Origin: an uncultured Muribaculaceae bacterium
Lineage (GTDB): Bacteria > Bacteroidota > Bacteroidia > Bacteroidales > Muribaculaceae
Direction of reading: 5' to 3'
Assembly (NCBI GenBank): GCA_910584365.1
Contig: CAJUAF010000010.1
Location: forward strand, 37,327 to 101,326
Length of the DNA: 64,000 bases
Position 1 is the first letter of the stretch; every line of letters starts with the position of its first letter. The notes beneath the pieces are model-generated. The model had not been told where the DNA came from. It saw only the letters and a program-made list of their open reading frames with translations, and searched no databases. The translations under genes were made by a program, and so were the position numbers. Positions 1-9,366 of this stretch are shown here, in pieces.

Positions 1-701
1 AGGCTGCCGCTCCGGTCAAGAACGAACCGGCGCGGCTGACGTCCGGCCCAGTTGCGGAGCGTAAGAGCCGGATTATCGGCGTTTACGGTGGCAGCCGTTG
101 TCAGAATCGCCTCATTCTCAGCCCGCAATTTCATGGTCGAAAGACGCGTCAGAGGGGTGGAAAACGCATAGGCCGGCATATCATGGCTTCTTCTGACATC
201 CATGAAACCGTCCTGCGACTGCGCCCATTTCAGCGTTATGAAGGGACGATGCAGAATCTGGGAAGTAAAAAACACGCGGTTAAGGGCAATCGAATCTTTG
301 GCCAGCACCCCGGTGACAACCTCGATTCCCGCTTCCCGCAGAATCGCGATGCCACGTCCGTTGACTTTCGGGTTCGGGTCTCCGGCGCCCGTAACCACGC
401 GGGGAATCCCCGTCTCCACTATCAGACGCGCACAGGGTGGTGTCTTTCCGTAATGGGAACAGGGTTCCAGGGTGACATACATCGTGGAATCCGTCAGCAG
501 CGCCCGGTCACAAGCACTCACCGAAGCAACGGCATTCACTTCGGCGTGCCCCTCGCCGCACCGGCGATGCCACCCCTCCCCTATTATTCTGCCGTCGCGG
601 GCGACAATCACTGCTCCCACCATAGGATTCGGAGCCGTCATCCCGCGCCCGTTGGCCGCCAGCCGGAGCGCCCGGCGCATATATTGCTCGTTATATTCCA
701 T
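1..701 (-). CDS. ribD: RibD, riboflavin-specific deaminase/reductase (3' end off window)
   Basis: Bifunctional riboflavin enzyme: an N-terminal deaminase and a C-terminal reductase acting on the pyrimidine intermediates made after GTP cyclohydrolase II. The visible 233 codons begin MEYNEQYMRRAL. The zinc-deaminase residues are all present: H52-A-E54, C81 and C90 within PCSHYGKTPPC. The reductase domain starts around residue 145 and is cut by the window edge, so only the first part of it is seen. An AAAGGA-like ribosome site lies just upstream of the ATG at 701. It sits 59 bp downstream of the GH10-like gene on the same strand. The family assignment is firm; whether the reductase half is intact cannot be judged here. 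Confidence 0.95.
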   Translation of the reverse strand, partial: MEYNEQYMRRALRLAANGRGMTAPNPMVGAVIVARDGRIIGEGWHRRCGEGHAEVNAVASVSACDRALLTDSTMYVTLEPCSHYGKTPPCARLIVETGIPRVVTGAGDPNPKVNGRGIAILREAGIEVVTGVLAKDSIALNRVFFTSQILHRPFITLKWAQSQDGFMDVRRSHDMPAYAFSTPLTRLSTMKLRAENEAILTTAATVNADNPALTLRNWAGRQPRRFVLDRSGS

Positions 702-760
702 CGCGCTTGTATCCTTTTTGAGAAAACATTTCCATGAATTGCGTCACCGGACAAAACTCC

Positions 761-2377
761 TCAGAAAGAAGGAGCGTCAAGCGTCGACGCCTCCCCCTCG
801 TTGCCGTAGCGATCATAGGGAGCGACTGCATACCAGTAGCCTTTCAACCGGTCCAGGGGAAGCTCGAAATGTCTGTCGTAACTTATACCTATTATATAGC
901 GTCCGTCGAAATTGGAGCCGTTGCGGGCCAGGGCCTCGATAGGGCCGACATCCATCGGCACGGCATAACATACATAACGGCCATTGCCACGGGCATACCA
1001 GCTGAGGGCATTGTCGTGGCGCACAAGATTCCTGACCTTCTCCGCCTTCGGAGCTTTTTTCCATTTCATCGGAGGCATCAGGGCCGGGACGGAATATTCG
1101 TTAAGTGCCAGTTCCTCGGCCAGTCCCCGGGCTTTCCGTCCCGAAAGGTGGGCCGCAGAGTAAAACACCTGGCCCGGAGCCACCTCCGAATTGCGGGCCG
1201 CCTCGCGAGAGGCAACCACCTCAGCCCGCTGTTCTTTCCAGGCGGCCGCTCCGGCCGGCAGACTCGGCACATTCTGACTGACAAAAATATGACGCCCGAA
1301 ATGGTGCGACACATCCGCCCACCAGTCCACCAGCGGACGGAACGGGTTGGTGGTATGTTCCATCGGCCAGTAAATCTGCGGAGAGACATAATCCACAGTG
1401 CCGTCGGCAAGCCACCGGAGCGGATCACAGAAAATATCGTCATACATCCAGTCGTTCCCCACACAAGGAGCCGTCAGGCCGTGTTCGGCCGCAGAGCGGC
1501 CGTTTCCGCCGGCTACTCCCGCAGGAGCCACTCCGAACCTTACCCAGGGTTTCTCGCGCTGAATCATTTCATACACTTCGGCAATCGCCATATTGACATA
1601 TCCGCGGCGGCGGTCGGCCTCTTCCTGCTGATCCACACCCGCCGGAATCGGGAACTTCGCCGGATAGAAATAATCGTCGAAGACAAGGCCGTCCACATCA
1701 TAGTTCGTTATGATTTCCTTGCAGACGGCAACGATATGTTTCCTCGCTCCCGCATTTCCGGGGTCAAGAATCGAGACGCCTTTGACAACGGTCTTCTTCC
1801 GGGGCGCACTGCTGCGTTTACCCCTCTTCTTTCCCTTCCGGGCAGGAGCTGCCTGGCGGGTGGTTACAGTCTTGTTCTGGGTCAGGACCCAGTTCTTTTC
1901 AATCACTTTCCGGTCGGCCGGCGTGGAGGGTAGAGTCGCCGAAGTCGAGAACCGGAACGGATTGACCCACGCATGGAGTTCTATCCCCCGGTTGTGGGCC
2001 TCTCTGACCGCGAATTCCAGGGGGTCCCACCCTTCGGCGGGAGCCTCTCCGCGACATCCGGTCAGGTATGCGCTCCATGGCTCGAGCGACGACTTGTAAA
2101 GCGCGTCGGCCATAGGGCGCACCTGGAGGAAGACGGCGTTCAGACCTGCCGAGCGGGCCATATCAAGCAACGCTATCATTTCCCGCTTCTGGGATTCGGC
2201 CACCGCTGGGGTATTGCCGGCCTTGGAGGGCCAGTCAATCCCGTAAACGGTAGCCACCCACAGGCCCCTCATCTCCTGCTTGGGCGACGCATAAGCCGCC
2301 GCGCCCCACCCCGCCAGGAGGAAAGTCAGCAGACACGCACACCGTATCCTGACTGAATTCAAAAACAATCGTTCCAT
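761..2377 (-). CDS. GH10-like (DUF187/YngK-type) secreted glycosidase
   Basis: A 538-residue protein with a signal peptide (positive start, hydrophobic stretch to about residue 30, A-Y-A-S cleavage region) followed by the typical start of the family, EMRGLWVATVYGIDWP. This TIM-barrel family (GHL10, formerly DUF187) is thought to act on surface or peptidoglycan-linked glycans; the substrate is not known from sequence. Conserved blocks include FLQVRPMADALY, the VNPFRF segment, GLVFDDYFYP near residue 235 and SPQIYWP near 340. A basic Lys/Arg-rich insert lies around residues 185-200. The start at 2377 overlaps a tiny upstream reading frame created by a 20-bp duplication. It probably shares a transcript with the alpha-2-macroglobulin-like gene upstream. 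Confidence 0.9.
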   Translation of the reverse strand: MERLFLNSVRIRCACLLTFLLAGWGAAAYASPKQEMRGLWVATVYGIDWPSKAGNTPAVAESQKREMIALLDMARSAGLNAVFLQVRPMADALYKSSLEPWSAYLTGCRGEAPAEGWDPLEFAVREAHNRGIELHAWVNPFRFSTSATLPSTPADRKVIEKNWVLTQNKTVTTRQAAPARKGKKRGKRSSAPRKKTVVKGVSILDPGNAGARKHIVAVCKEIITNYDVDGLVFDDYFYPAKFPIPAGVDQQEEADRRRGYVNMAIAEVYEMIQREKPWVRFGVAPAGVAGGNGRSAAEHGLTAPCVGNDWMYDDIFCDPLRWLADGTVDYVSPQIYWPMEHTTNPFRPLVDWWADVSHHFGRHIFVSQNVPSLPAGAAAWKEQRAEVVASREAARNSEVAPGQVFYSAAHLSGRKARGLAEELALNEYSVPALMPPMKWKKAPKAEKVRNLVRHDNALSWYARGNGRYVCYAVPMDVGPIEALARNGSNFDGRYIIGISYDRHFELPLDRLKGYWYAVAPYDRYGNEGEASTLDAPSF

Positions 2378-2400
2378 TACTTATTTAATCGTTCCATTAC
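2367..2400. repeat. 20-bp tandem duplication over a start codon
   Basis: The 14-mer AATCGTTCCATTAC (plus strand) occurs at 2367-2380 and again at 2387-2400, a 20-bp period. On the minus strand each copy carries ATGGAACGATT. The upstream copy overlaps the stop of the alpha-2-macroglobulin gene (TAATG) and encodes only MERLNK before a stop; that stop in turn overlaps the ATG of the glycosidase gene (TAATG again). Confidence 0.85.
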
Positions 2401-5400
2401 CTAATCGTAATAATCATGCCTCCGGAATGGGCTGCTACAATCGGGTTATACTGGCTCTGGGCGCGGGCCGCTCCGGAAGCGAACTCCCCGGCCTGGGAAG
2501 CGAACAGTTCGTAAGACAGACGATATGTGCCGCGGGGAAGCCTGTCTATGAATATGTTCGTCTGAGAGTCGCGGTTCTCGCGGTAGAAATACAGCCCTTC
2601 GGCGATGATAGGTGCGGGAAGCTGCGCGGCGGGTTCGAGTCCGGCCGCACGAAGGTCCTCGATAACCAGATATGAGAGGTCATCCTCTACTTTCAGGACC
2701 AGTTCGACCATCACGCGGTCCCCCACCTTGAATTCTTTCGCAGGAATCCACCGGGCGCCGTCGAAAACGTTCAGCGATTTCTCCACAGAAATCTCCGCAC
2801 AGCTGACGGCCCTGACATCATCCATCGGCAGACGCCGCATGGTGACCACCCCTCCGACTGACGGATAATCAGCCTGGCGGTCAATGGTCATCGTCTCCGG
2901 ACTCTTCAGCAGCGAGGTTATCTGCTCGGTGAACGCGCCGGTGGCGTATTCCTGCGACGATGGTTCGAGCAGAGTGTCGCCGATACGGATGGCCGTTCCG
3001 CGCGTGTTGACCTGAAGGGGTTTGCCGGAAGTCAGGATTGAAGTGATTACCTGGGATGTGATCACGGCGCTTCCCCAGTCATTGTTGGTCTTGTTGAGAA
3101 TAAGCCACTGACGGATTCTGTCAACATCGGCGCAACCCGGCTCCACGGCCTGGAAAGCATCAAGGATTATCGAAGTCATCCCTATGCGGCCGAGTCCGCG
3201 GAAATTATAACGGTCAAGCTGCTGCCACCACATCCCTTTCTCCGGAGTCGAAGTGGCGTACTGACGGAGCGATTCGAGTATCTGTCCGGCGGTGGCATGA
3301 TAACCGTGTGCATTGAGTATCAGGGCGTAGACGGCTTTCATCGGCACATCCTGCTCTTTCCATCCGGCGACGCATTTCTGAATCTGGGCTTCCGTCACGC
3401 GGGCGGCAGCCGAAGAGAGCTTCACCTTGGGGAAGGCGTCGCGCAGACTGACATACAGCCAGTAGTCGCCACGGGGATTTTCCTTGAACGCCTTGACAGC
3501 CTGGCTGTCGAGATACCGGCAAGTCTCCTCGATCATATTTTTCAGACGACTGTCGGAGGGGAGCCAGCCCATGCGGTTGAGGTCGCCGAGCTGCTCCATG
3601 ATGATCTCCGTACACCACTGAGAAGGATAGGGATAGCTGGCCGTCCAGCACCATCCCCCTTCGGCACGGGTCTGGGCCAGCAGGTCAATCGAAGACTCGA
3701 TTACCCTGCGGGTCTGGCGACGGTCGAACAGCAATGCCAGGCGTTGCATCCGCTCTGTGTCGCTCAGTGCCTCGGAGACCCATGGAGTAGCGCTGAGAAG
3801 CATGGATTTCAGTTCCTGATTCTTCTCCAGCGAGGAGACAAGAGCCGAATCCCCGGGATTGTCAAGCCAGCGGCGAAGCACGCGGGCGATCTCCGGATTT
3901 TCCTTCATGAGCCCTTCGGCCACACAGGCCGAGAACAGTGCGGAGGTAGCCTCCGTGGAAGCGTTGATTTTGTTCTCACGCAGCCCCGGCAGAGCCGAAA
4001 CCACCTGCCATGCCGGATTCTCGGTAAAGTTAAGATATGCGCGGTCCCCCTCCTTCATCGCCGGAAGGTCGAGAGTGAAGCGGGATTCATCGGGAGCGAT
4101 ATAGAAAATCCTGGATTCCACGACATCCTGCTCCGAAGGAAGCACAGGCAGGAGAGACTGCTCTCCGTCGGTGAAATCGCCGGCCGTTGCGCGCACCCGG
4201 TAAATCAGCACGGGAGCTTCAGCGGGGGCCGTAACGTCCACCGTAGCGATTTCCGAACTTTTCGGTCCGAGAGTATATTCTTTGGCCGAAGAGGACATCA
4301 CCTTGCCGTCGGCCGAAGAAAGTATTTCGGAAACCACGCTGACAGTAAGCACGGAGTCGGTATTGTTCATCACGGAAGCGGCCAGCCTGACGTTATCTCC
4401 CGTGCGGAGGAAGCGGGGAGCGTTGGGGGAGACCATCACAGGCTTCGAAGCCACGATTTCCACCGACGTTGAACCCGTCAGAAGCTCCCGGTTATAGGCC
4501 AGGGCCCGCAGAAGCCAGGTCGTATTGGCATCAGGCACCTCATAAGTGATTTCCAGAGTGCCGTCCTCGGCTGTTGTCAGCATCGGCCGGAAGAAAGCCA
4601 GGGGAATTTCCGAAGGACGGTAGTTTTCTTCCTTGCCGGCGGTATCTTCCGAACCGGCCCCTTTCTCCTCGGCGATTACTTCTTCGGAATCTTCCCGGAC
4701 AACGCCGAGATTGTCTGCACCGGCATCGGCAGTCGCCCCGGCGGCAAAGGCTGGAGCTGCGACGCTGAGGTTGTTAACCATTTCCGCCTCATCCGCGCAT
4801 TCCTCCTTAGCGACCGGATGGGTCCCCCTGATTCTAAGGCTCTTGGCATATTTACGGGAATAAGAGAACAGTGTACTGCGACCGTTGAACGAAAGGCCGT
4901 AAAGCTCAAATTCGGGATTCTCGATTCTGGCTGTCTTCTTATACTTGAAATCGACGGACATCGAGGCCGAAGCATCCCCGAAACTCCATCCGTTAGTGTT
5001 TATATTCCATCCGGCGGGAGCGAACACCGACATCGAAAGCGGATTGGCCGCCAGGGCGTCTATCGCCTTGTTCGACATATCGAGCATCACCGCACTCCGG
5101 GCTGAAGTTCCCCCTTCGGGAATTACCCGGAGGGTCACTTTCTCGGTCTGCAGCGGAGTCACTTTGTCGCGGAAGGTAACGACCTCCACCTTGATTTTCT
5201 TCTCGGAGGCGGCGGACATGACGGTCACATCCTCGGAATAGGACCGGAAATCCTTCACGCAGGAAAAATCCACGCACACCGATTCGGCGCCTGCCGGAAG
5301 TTTCACCCTGACGGTCTGCATTCCTCCCTCGGTACGGAGCCATTTCTTTTCCACAATCTTTCCGGGATATTCCGAAACAAGCATCCTTACGTATGCGCCC

Positions 5401-8123
5401 TCAGTGTCGGAACCAAACAGAATTTCAGCCATTCCGTCTTTGTCGGCGGTGACACTCCTGACGGGAACCCACAGCGGCGCCTTTACGGGACAAATCTTCG
5501 ATTTAGGAGAATATACTATGAATTCCTGCGGAGCGGCCGCTTCGGCCAGCGCTGTATCGACGGGAGCGAATTCAATCTGGTAACGGCCCGGAGAAAGAGC
5601 TTTTACCGCATCAGCGAAAGAACCGGTCGGAACGGTTCCGGAAGCCACCGGGACGGAATCGTCGGAGATTTTATAGGAAACATCGGTCTGCAGGGTCTGG
5701 TCGTTCATGTCGCGGGCCTCCACCATGGCCTTGAAGGGAGCGTCAAGGTTTATCAGCTGAGGAAGCGACACAGACAGCATATAGGGCTTGCCCATATTGA
5801 AAGTAGCCTCCATCGTGCGGGTCTCTCCGTCGGGAGAAGTCACCTCGACCTGACATTTGAACAAGCCTGCGGGATTGGGGGAGGAAGCGATCGCCGAAGC
5901 CGGAATCTCCACACGGAAGTTTCCGGCGGCATCGGTGACGGTCTCGCAGGTATAGAATACCGGCGATGTAGTTGCCCACCACCAGAAACCGGACATTACC
6001 GACAGCGACGCCTTTACTTTGGCTTCGGCTACGGGGAACCCGGAATATGTGGTCGCTACCCCGTCGACAGTGGCCGGCTGAGTGACCGATGCGGGACGGC
6101 CGACAGCAGTCTTCTCCACGACAAAAGTCGGGAGTTTGTAGTCACTGACCTGGACCGAAGTCTGACCGTTGCTGAAAGAGGTGCGGACGCCCTGCGCCTC
6201 TCCGGCACGAAGCTGATAATTGCCGGTGAGTCCGGACGAGGGAAGAGTGAACGACCCTTCCGCACGTCCCCAGAGATCAGTGGTCAGGACAAGCGTATCT
6301 ACGGGCTGATAATTGGCGTCGCGGAGTTCTACGGCGATACGGCGCTCGGCGGCAATCACCCGCGTCCGTGGCTGATTCACGAACGCAACAAGCGAGAACT
6401 GCAGTTCGTCGCCGGGCCGGTAAAGTTTCAGGGCCGTCTGAAAATCAATCCGCAGTTCCTCCTCGCGGCCGGAATTGCGCCAGCGCCAGAACCCTTCGGG
6501 CACAGAATAGATATCTTTTCCCTTGCGGGCCGAAAGCTGGCCGTACTCCGTAACGTCGACCTGCATGGAGCCGATTTTTCCGGTAGTGCCGGGCAGACGC
6601 GTAAAACCTTGCTTACCCGACCATGGTTTGAAATACAGCGATGCCCCTTCGACGGGAGCGCCGGTAGTAGCGTCCACCACCCAGGCCGAAGATTCATTTG
6701 CCGAGGATGTCACCGCCGAAGAAATGTCGGTGCATCGCATCAGGCGGTATCCGTCCGTCTGAGGGGTACCGTCGACAGAAAGGCGCCACGTATATACGCC
6801 ATACTCCGGAAACGTCATCTCTATCTCCCGTTCGGCGCTGAACGGCATCTGCTCCTGGAAATCCACTTCGAGAGTCTTAACTGGCGCCGGAAGATTTATA
6901 CGGCCGACATACCCGCCGCTTAAATCCACGCCTTTCAGACCTGACAGATTGTAGAAATCAATCTTTACCTTCTTGGCGTTGACGGAATTGACCTTCACCT
7001 TGAAAGGTTTGCCGGGTGAGGCTGCCGAAGGAGCCGATATTGATGCCGAAGGCTGGGTAAGGCGAGCAATTTCGTTGTCAATCTTCCCGATATCGAAATA
7101 TGCGGGATATTTGCTTTTGAAATCCGACAGAAGGGCACAAATCTCGATGGCGGAACTGCCGGGCTGATATGCCTGGGAGACTTCCGTCAGGAACATACCG
7201 GAGAATTCATTGCCTTCATTGCTCTCATAGAGACGCCGCATTTCGAGAATATAAGGCGTCAGGACTGTCGTCGCCGGCTGGCGGCGCGCATAATAAGCGT
7301 GACTGTCAGAGTTGTAAAGATGACTGTTGATAAACGAGCGGACACTGATCATCTGCAGGAAACGGGGAGCCGTGTCCTGACGATGAAATTCGAGAAGCCC
7401 GTCGTAGACCCTCAGTATGGATGCCAGGGGCGCGCAGGTCGCTCCGGGATAGAGGGTAGCGTTCTCGGGATTGCCCAGGAGCTTGACGTTCAGGACATCC
7501 AGGCCGCCGTAACTCTGGGCGAATGTGTTGAGACTGTTGATACCGTTGACAGCGATGAAGTCGTAGAGGGTCGGATAAAAACGGTAACCGGCATCGTCGC
7601 AGTCCACCACTCCTTTGTAGCCGGAAAGCGGAAGCTGCTTGAGGGCATCGGCGTCTTTCAGCGACGCAGTAACCAGGGAGTCGACGCGCTCCATAAACTG
7701 ACGGCGGCTCCATAGCGTATAGTCCGCGGCAGGGACGAGACCGACAGTCTCGCGGTTATTGTATTGCCATGAGTCGGCGGAATAGACCTGAGTGTAAATG
7801 GTAGCCGACAGCGAGTTGAGCAATGCCGCGGTAGCGGGATCTTTTTCCGAGGCCGACAGAGCCGAGATCCGCGCCAGAACGTCAGGGAGGGAATCCTGGT
7901 TAACTATGGATTTGGCCAGTCCGAGCCGGATGACAGCGTTTACGACAGCCTTCCCGTCCCCGTCCCTGAGTGCGGCCTTCAGGTCGGCTGAAGCGGTTTT
8001 CTCTACTTTGTCCGGAAAAGCAAAATCCGGGGCGGCGGGATTTTCTCCGCGGCCTGTGAATGGGATAAGCAACATTGCAGTCAGCAGTAATGCGAGGTTA
8101 AAGTTCAGTATCTTCATAACCAA
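2397..8123 (-). CDS. Alpha-2-macroglobulin family protein, thioester-less
   Basis: A 1908-residue envelope protein with an N-terminal signal peptide (MVMKILNFNLALLLTAMLLIP) and the long run of MG beta domains and C-terminal helical (alpha-alpha barrel) thioester-domain region of the bacterial alpha-2-macroglobulins, which trap or inhibit proteases. The linker PSEIPLAFFRPMLTT followed by EITYEVPDANTTWLLRA marks the A2M core domain. At the place where thioester-forming members have CxEQ, this protein reads NASTEATS, so Cys and Gln are missing and covalent trapping is not expected. A Ser/Glu-rich linker (about residues 1110-1150) could be the bait region. It is the first gene of a run leading into the glycosidase and ribD. 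No promoter was recognised upstream. Confidence 0.9.
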   Translation of the reverse strand: MVMKILNFNLALLLTAMLLIPFTGRGENPAAPDFAFPDKVEKTASADLKAALRDGDGKAVVNAVIRLGLAKSIVNQDSLPDVLARISALSASEKDPATAALLNSLSATIYTQVYSADSWQYNNRETVGLVPAADYTLWSRRQFMERVDSLVTASLKDADALKQLPLSGYKGVVDCDDAGYRFYPTLYDFIAVNGINSLNTFAQSYGGLDVLNVKLLGNPENATLYPGATCAPLASILRVYDGLLEFHRQDTAPRFLQMISVRSFINSHLYNSDSHAYYARRQPATTVLTPYILEMRRLYESNEGNEFSGMFLTEVSQAYQPGSSAIEICALLSDFKSKYPAYFDIGKIDNEIARLTQPSASISAPSAASPGKPFKVKVNSVNAKKVKIDFYNLSGLKGVDLSGGYVGRINLPAPVKTLEVDFQEQMPFSAEREIEMTFPEYGVYTWRLSVDGTPQTDGYRLMRCTDISSAVTSSANESSAWVVDATTGAPVEGASLYFKPWSGKQGFTRLPGTTGKIGSMQVDVTEYGQLSARKGKDIYSVPEGFWRWRNSGREEELRIDFQTALKLYRPGDELQFSLVAFVNQPRTRVIAAERRIAVELRDANYQPVDTLVLTTDLWGRAEGSFTLPSSGLTGNYQLRAGEAQGVRTSFSNGQTSVQVSDYKLPTFVVEKTAVGRPASVTQPATVDGVATTYSGFPVAEAKVKASLSVMSGFWWWATTSPVFYTCETVTDAAGNFRVEIPASAIASSPNPAGLFKCQVEVTSPDGETRTMEATFNMGKPYMLSVSLPQLINLDAPFKAMVEARDMNDQTLQTDVSYKISDDSVPVASGTVPTGSFADAVKALSPGRYQIEFAPVDTALAEAAAPQEFIVYSPKSKICPVKAPLWVPVRSVTADKDGMAEILFGSDTEGAYVRMLVSEYPGKIVEKKWLRTEGGMQTVRVKLPAGAESVCVDFSCVKDFRSYSEDVTVMSAASEKKIKVEVVTFRDKVTPLQTEKVTLRVIPEGGTSARSAVMLDMSNKAIDALAANPLSMSVFAPAGWNINTNGWSFGDASASMSVDFKYKKTARIENPEFELYGLSFNGRSTLFSYSRKYAKSLRIRGTHPVAKEECADEAEMVNNLSVAAPAFAAGATADAGADNLGVVREDSEEVIAEEKGAGSEDTAGKEENYRPSEIPLAFFRPMLTTAEDGTLEITYEVPDANTTWLLRALAYNRELLTGSTSVEIVASKPVMVSPNAPRFLRTGDNVRLAASVMNNTDSVLTVSVVSEILSSADGKVMSSSAKEYTLGPKSSEIATVDVTAPAEAPVLIYRVRATAGDFTDGEQSLLPVLPSEQDVVESRIFYIAPDESRFTLDLPAMKEGDRAYLNFTENPAWQVVSALPGLRENKINASTEATSALFSACVAEGLMKENPEIARVLRRWLDNPGDSALVSSLEKNQELKSMLLSATPWVSEALSDTERMQRLALLFDRRQTRRVIESSIDLLAQTRAEGGWCWTASYPYPSQWCTEIIMEQLGDLNRMGWLPSDSRLKNMIEETCRYLDSQAVKAFKENPRGDYWLYVSLRDAFPKVKLSSAAARVTEAQIQKCVAGWKEQDVPMKAVYALILNAHGYHATAGQILESLRQYATSTPEKGMWWQQLDRYNFRGLGRIGMTSIILDAFQAVEPGCADVDRIRQWLILNKTNNDWGSAVITSQVITSILTSGKPLQVNTRGTAIRIGDTLLEPSSQEYATGAFTEQITSLLKSPETMTIDRQADYPSVGGVVTMRRLPMDDVRAVSCAEISVEKSLNVFDGARWIPAKEFKVGDRVMVELVLKVEDDLSYLVIEDLRAAGLEPAAQLPAPIIAEGLYFYRENRDSQTNIFIDRLPRGTYRLSYELFASQAGEFASGAARAQSQYNPIVAAHSGGMIITIR

Positions 8124-8170
8124 TATACTTGGGCTCAGAATTTATCCTGATGGAATTTATTCCGGTAAAT

Positions 8171-8196
8171 AAAAAGGACGCACTTGCCGTGCGTCC
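8171..8196 (-). terminator. Rho-independent terminator of the Spy-like gene
   Basis: Perfect 8-bp stem GGACGCAC/GTGCGTCC (8176-8183 with 8189-8196) with a 5-nt loop. On the minus strand it is followed by TTTTTATTT. It lies 75 bp past the stop of the gene ending at 8271. Confidence 0.85.
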
Positions 8197-8270
8197 TCAA
8201 AGTCTTAACATCCGAAAAGAACAAATGTTCTGCGTCAATGATCTTTTTTGTGTACGGCCTGACGTGTCTG

Positions 8271-8753
8271 CTATTTGTCCTTGTCGCCGCGGAACTTGGC
8301 ACGCAACCGGTGATGCTGTTTCATGAGTTCACGGCTGAACTGGCGCTCGACGGCTTTCAGCCGGAAGAGCTGGCGCGGCGAGAGAATCGCACTGAATTTC
8401 TCCATGTATTCTTTCTCGATTTCCGCCTCGCGGACTTTGGCGTCATACATGGCTTCGGTCGCCTTCTCATATTCGAGGTCAGAGGGATTGGTCATTTCGG
8501 CCACACGCTTCTCCATCGCCCGGGCGTCATCGTTGATTTTGAAGACCTTGTCTTCCATCTCCTCGTAAAGGGGGTAGAATTTGGTCTGCTGCTCGCGCGA
8601 CAGGTCGAGTTCCTTGTTGAAATACACGCGTTTGTACTGGCGCAATTCGGTCATCCATTTCTCGCGTCCGCCCTCTTCCTGCGGCGCGGCAAGTCCCGAA
8701 AGGGGAATCAGGATGGAAATCCACAACAGGGCAAACAGAGTAAACTTTCTCAT
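8271..8753 (-). CDS. Spy/CpxP-like periplasmic protein
   Basis: A 160-residue exported protein: signal peptide to about residue 22 (ends LSGLAAPQ), then an almost entirely helical, charged domain. The segment DLSREQQTKFYPLYEEMEDK resembles the LTxxQ helix of Spy/CpxP chaperone-like proteins, and a second similar element, LSPRQLFRLKAVERQF, comes near residue 130. Such proteins bind unfolded envelope proteins or tune envelope-stress signalling. It is the last gene of an operon with the ECF sigma factor and the probable anti-sigma factor, 38 bp behind the latter, which supports a role as feedback component or regulon member. The family match is by eye and the exact subfamily is uncertain. Confidence 0.75.
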   Translation of the reverse strand: MRKFTLFALLWISILIPLSGLAAPQEEGGREKWMTELRQYKRVYFNKELDLSREQQTKFYPLYEEMEDKVFKINDDARAMEKRVAEMTNPSDLEYEKATEAMYDAKVREAEIEKEYMEKFSAILSPRQLFRLKAVERQFSRELMKQHHRLRAKFRGDKDK

Positions 8754-8791
8754 CGTGGTAATATTTTACATTGCGGCGGATTCTCAGGCAA

Positions 8792-9226
8792 TCAATGGAC
8801 GGCCTCGTCGAGGGAGTCGGCCGGAATCATGTCTTCGACCGATATACTGTCGAGATACATCTCCTCGAACATCTCCCGGTCGCTGACATCGTCGCGCAGA
8901 TATTCATATACAAAGTTGTCGTCGGAAAGAGCGCGGGTGAGGACCTCGTTATTATCGATGGAAAGGTCTACGGCCCCTCCGCTCATGAGAGCGAACATTT
9001 TAATCATGCACCATACTCCCGCAAACATGGCCGCCATATAGACGAACGGACGCACACGCTCCCAGAAAGAGCGCGGGGGCTGGATTGCAGCCGTTGACTC
9101 CGCAGCCTCGTTGGGGGGGAGCATCGCCTCCATACGCAACTGGAAATCATCGAAATAACCGTCAGGAACGGTCATGCCGTCCTTCCGGCCGATCTTGTCA
9201 AGTATGTTTTCTTTTCCCGTTTTCAT
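8792..9226 (-). CDS. Probable anti-sigma factor, single-pass membrane protein
   Basis: A 144-residue protein. The N-terminal cytoplasmic part contains TVPDGYFDDFQLRMEAMLP, a motif common in short Bacteroidetes proteins encoded next to ECF sigma genes. One transmembrane segment follows (about residues 62-82, FVYMAAMFAGVWCMIKMFAL), then an acidic C-terminal part outside (rich in Asp/Glu). Position directly after an ECF sigma gene and before a Spy-like periplasmic protein fits a membrane anti-sigma factor that releases sigma upon envelope stress. No zinc-binding HxxxCxxC motif is visible, so it is not a classic ZAS protein. Function is inferred mainly from context. Confidence 0.65.
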   Translation of the reverse strand: MKTGKENILDKIGRKDGMTVPDGYFDDFQLRMEAMLPPNEAAESTAAIQPPRSFWERVRPFVYMAAMFAGVWCMIKMFALMSGGAVDLSIDNNEVLTRALSDDNFVYEYLRDDVSDREMFEEMYLDSISVEDMIPADSLDEAVH

Positions 9227-9366
9227 TGCAGTTGTTTTTGAAGCCTTTGGCGGGGAGAGGGGAGCAAGCCGTTCTCTTCACCTGCAGAATTATGACTGAT
9301 TCCGTAAGGAAAGGTTTAAGACCGTCCCTAAAATTTCCGGATGGATTCAGTCATATGCGGTAACTT

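Noticed and set aside
734..2099. Long plus-strand frames opposite the glycosidase gene
   Set aside because: Shadows of the minus-strand gene, which has a signal peptide and family motifs; no start signals on the plus strand.
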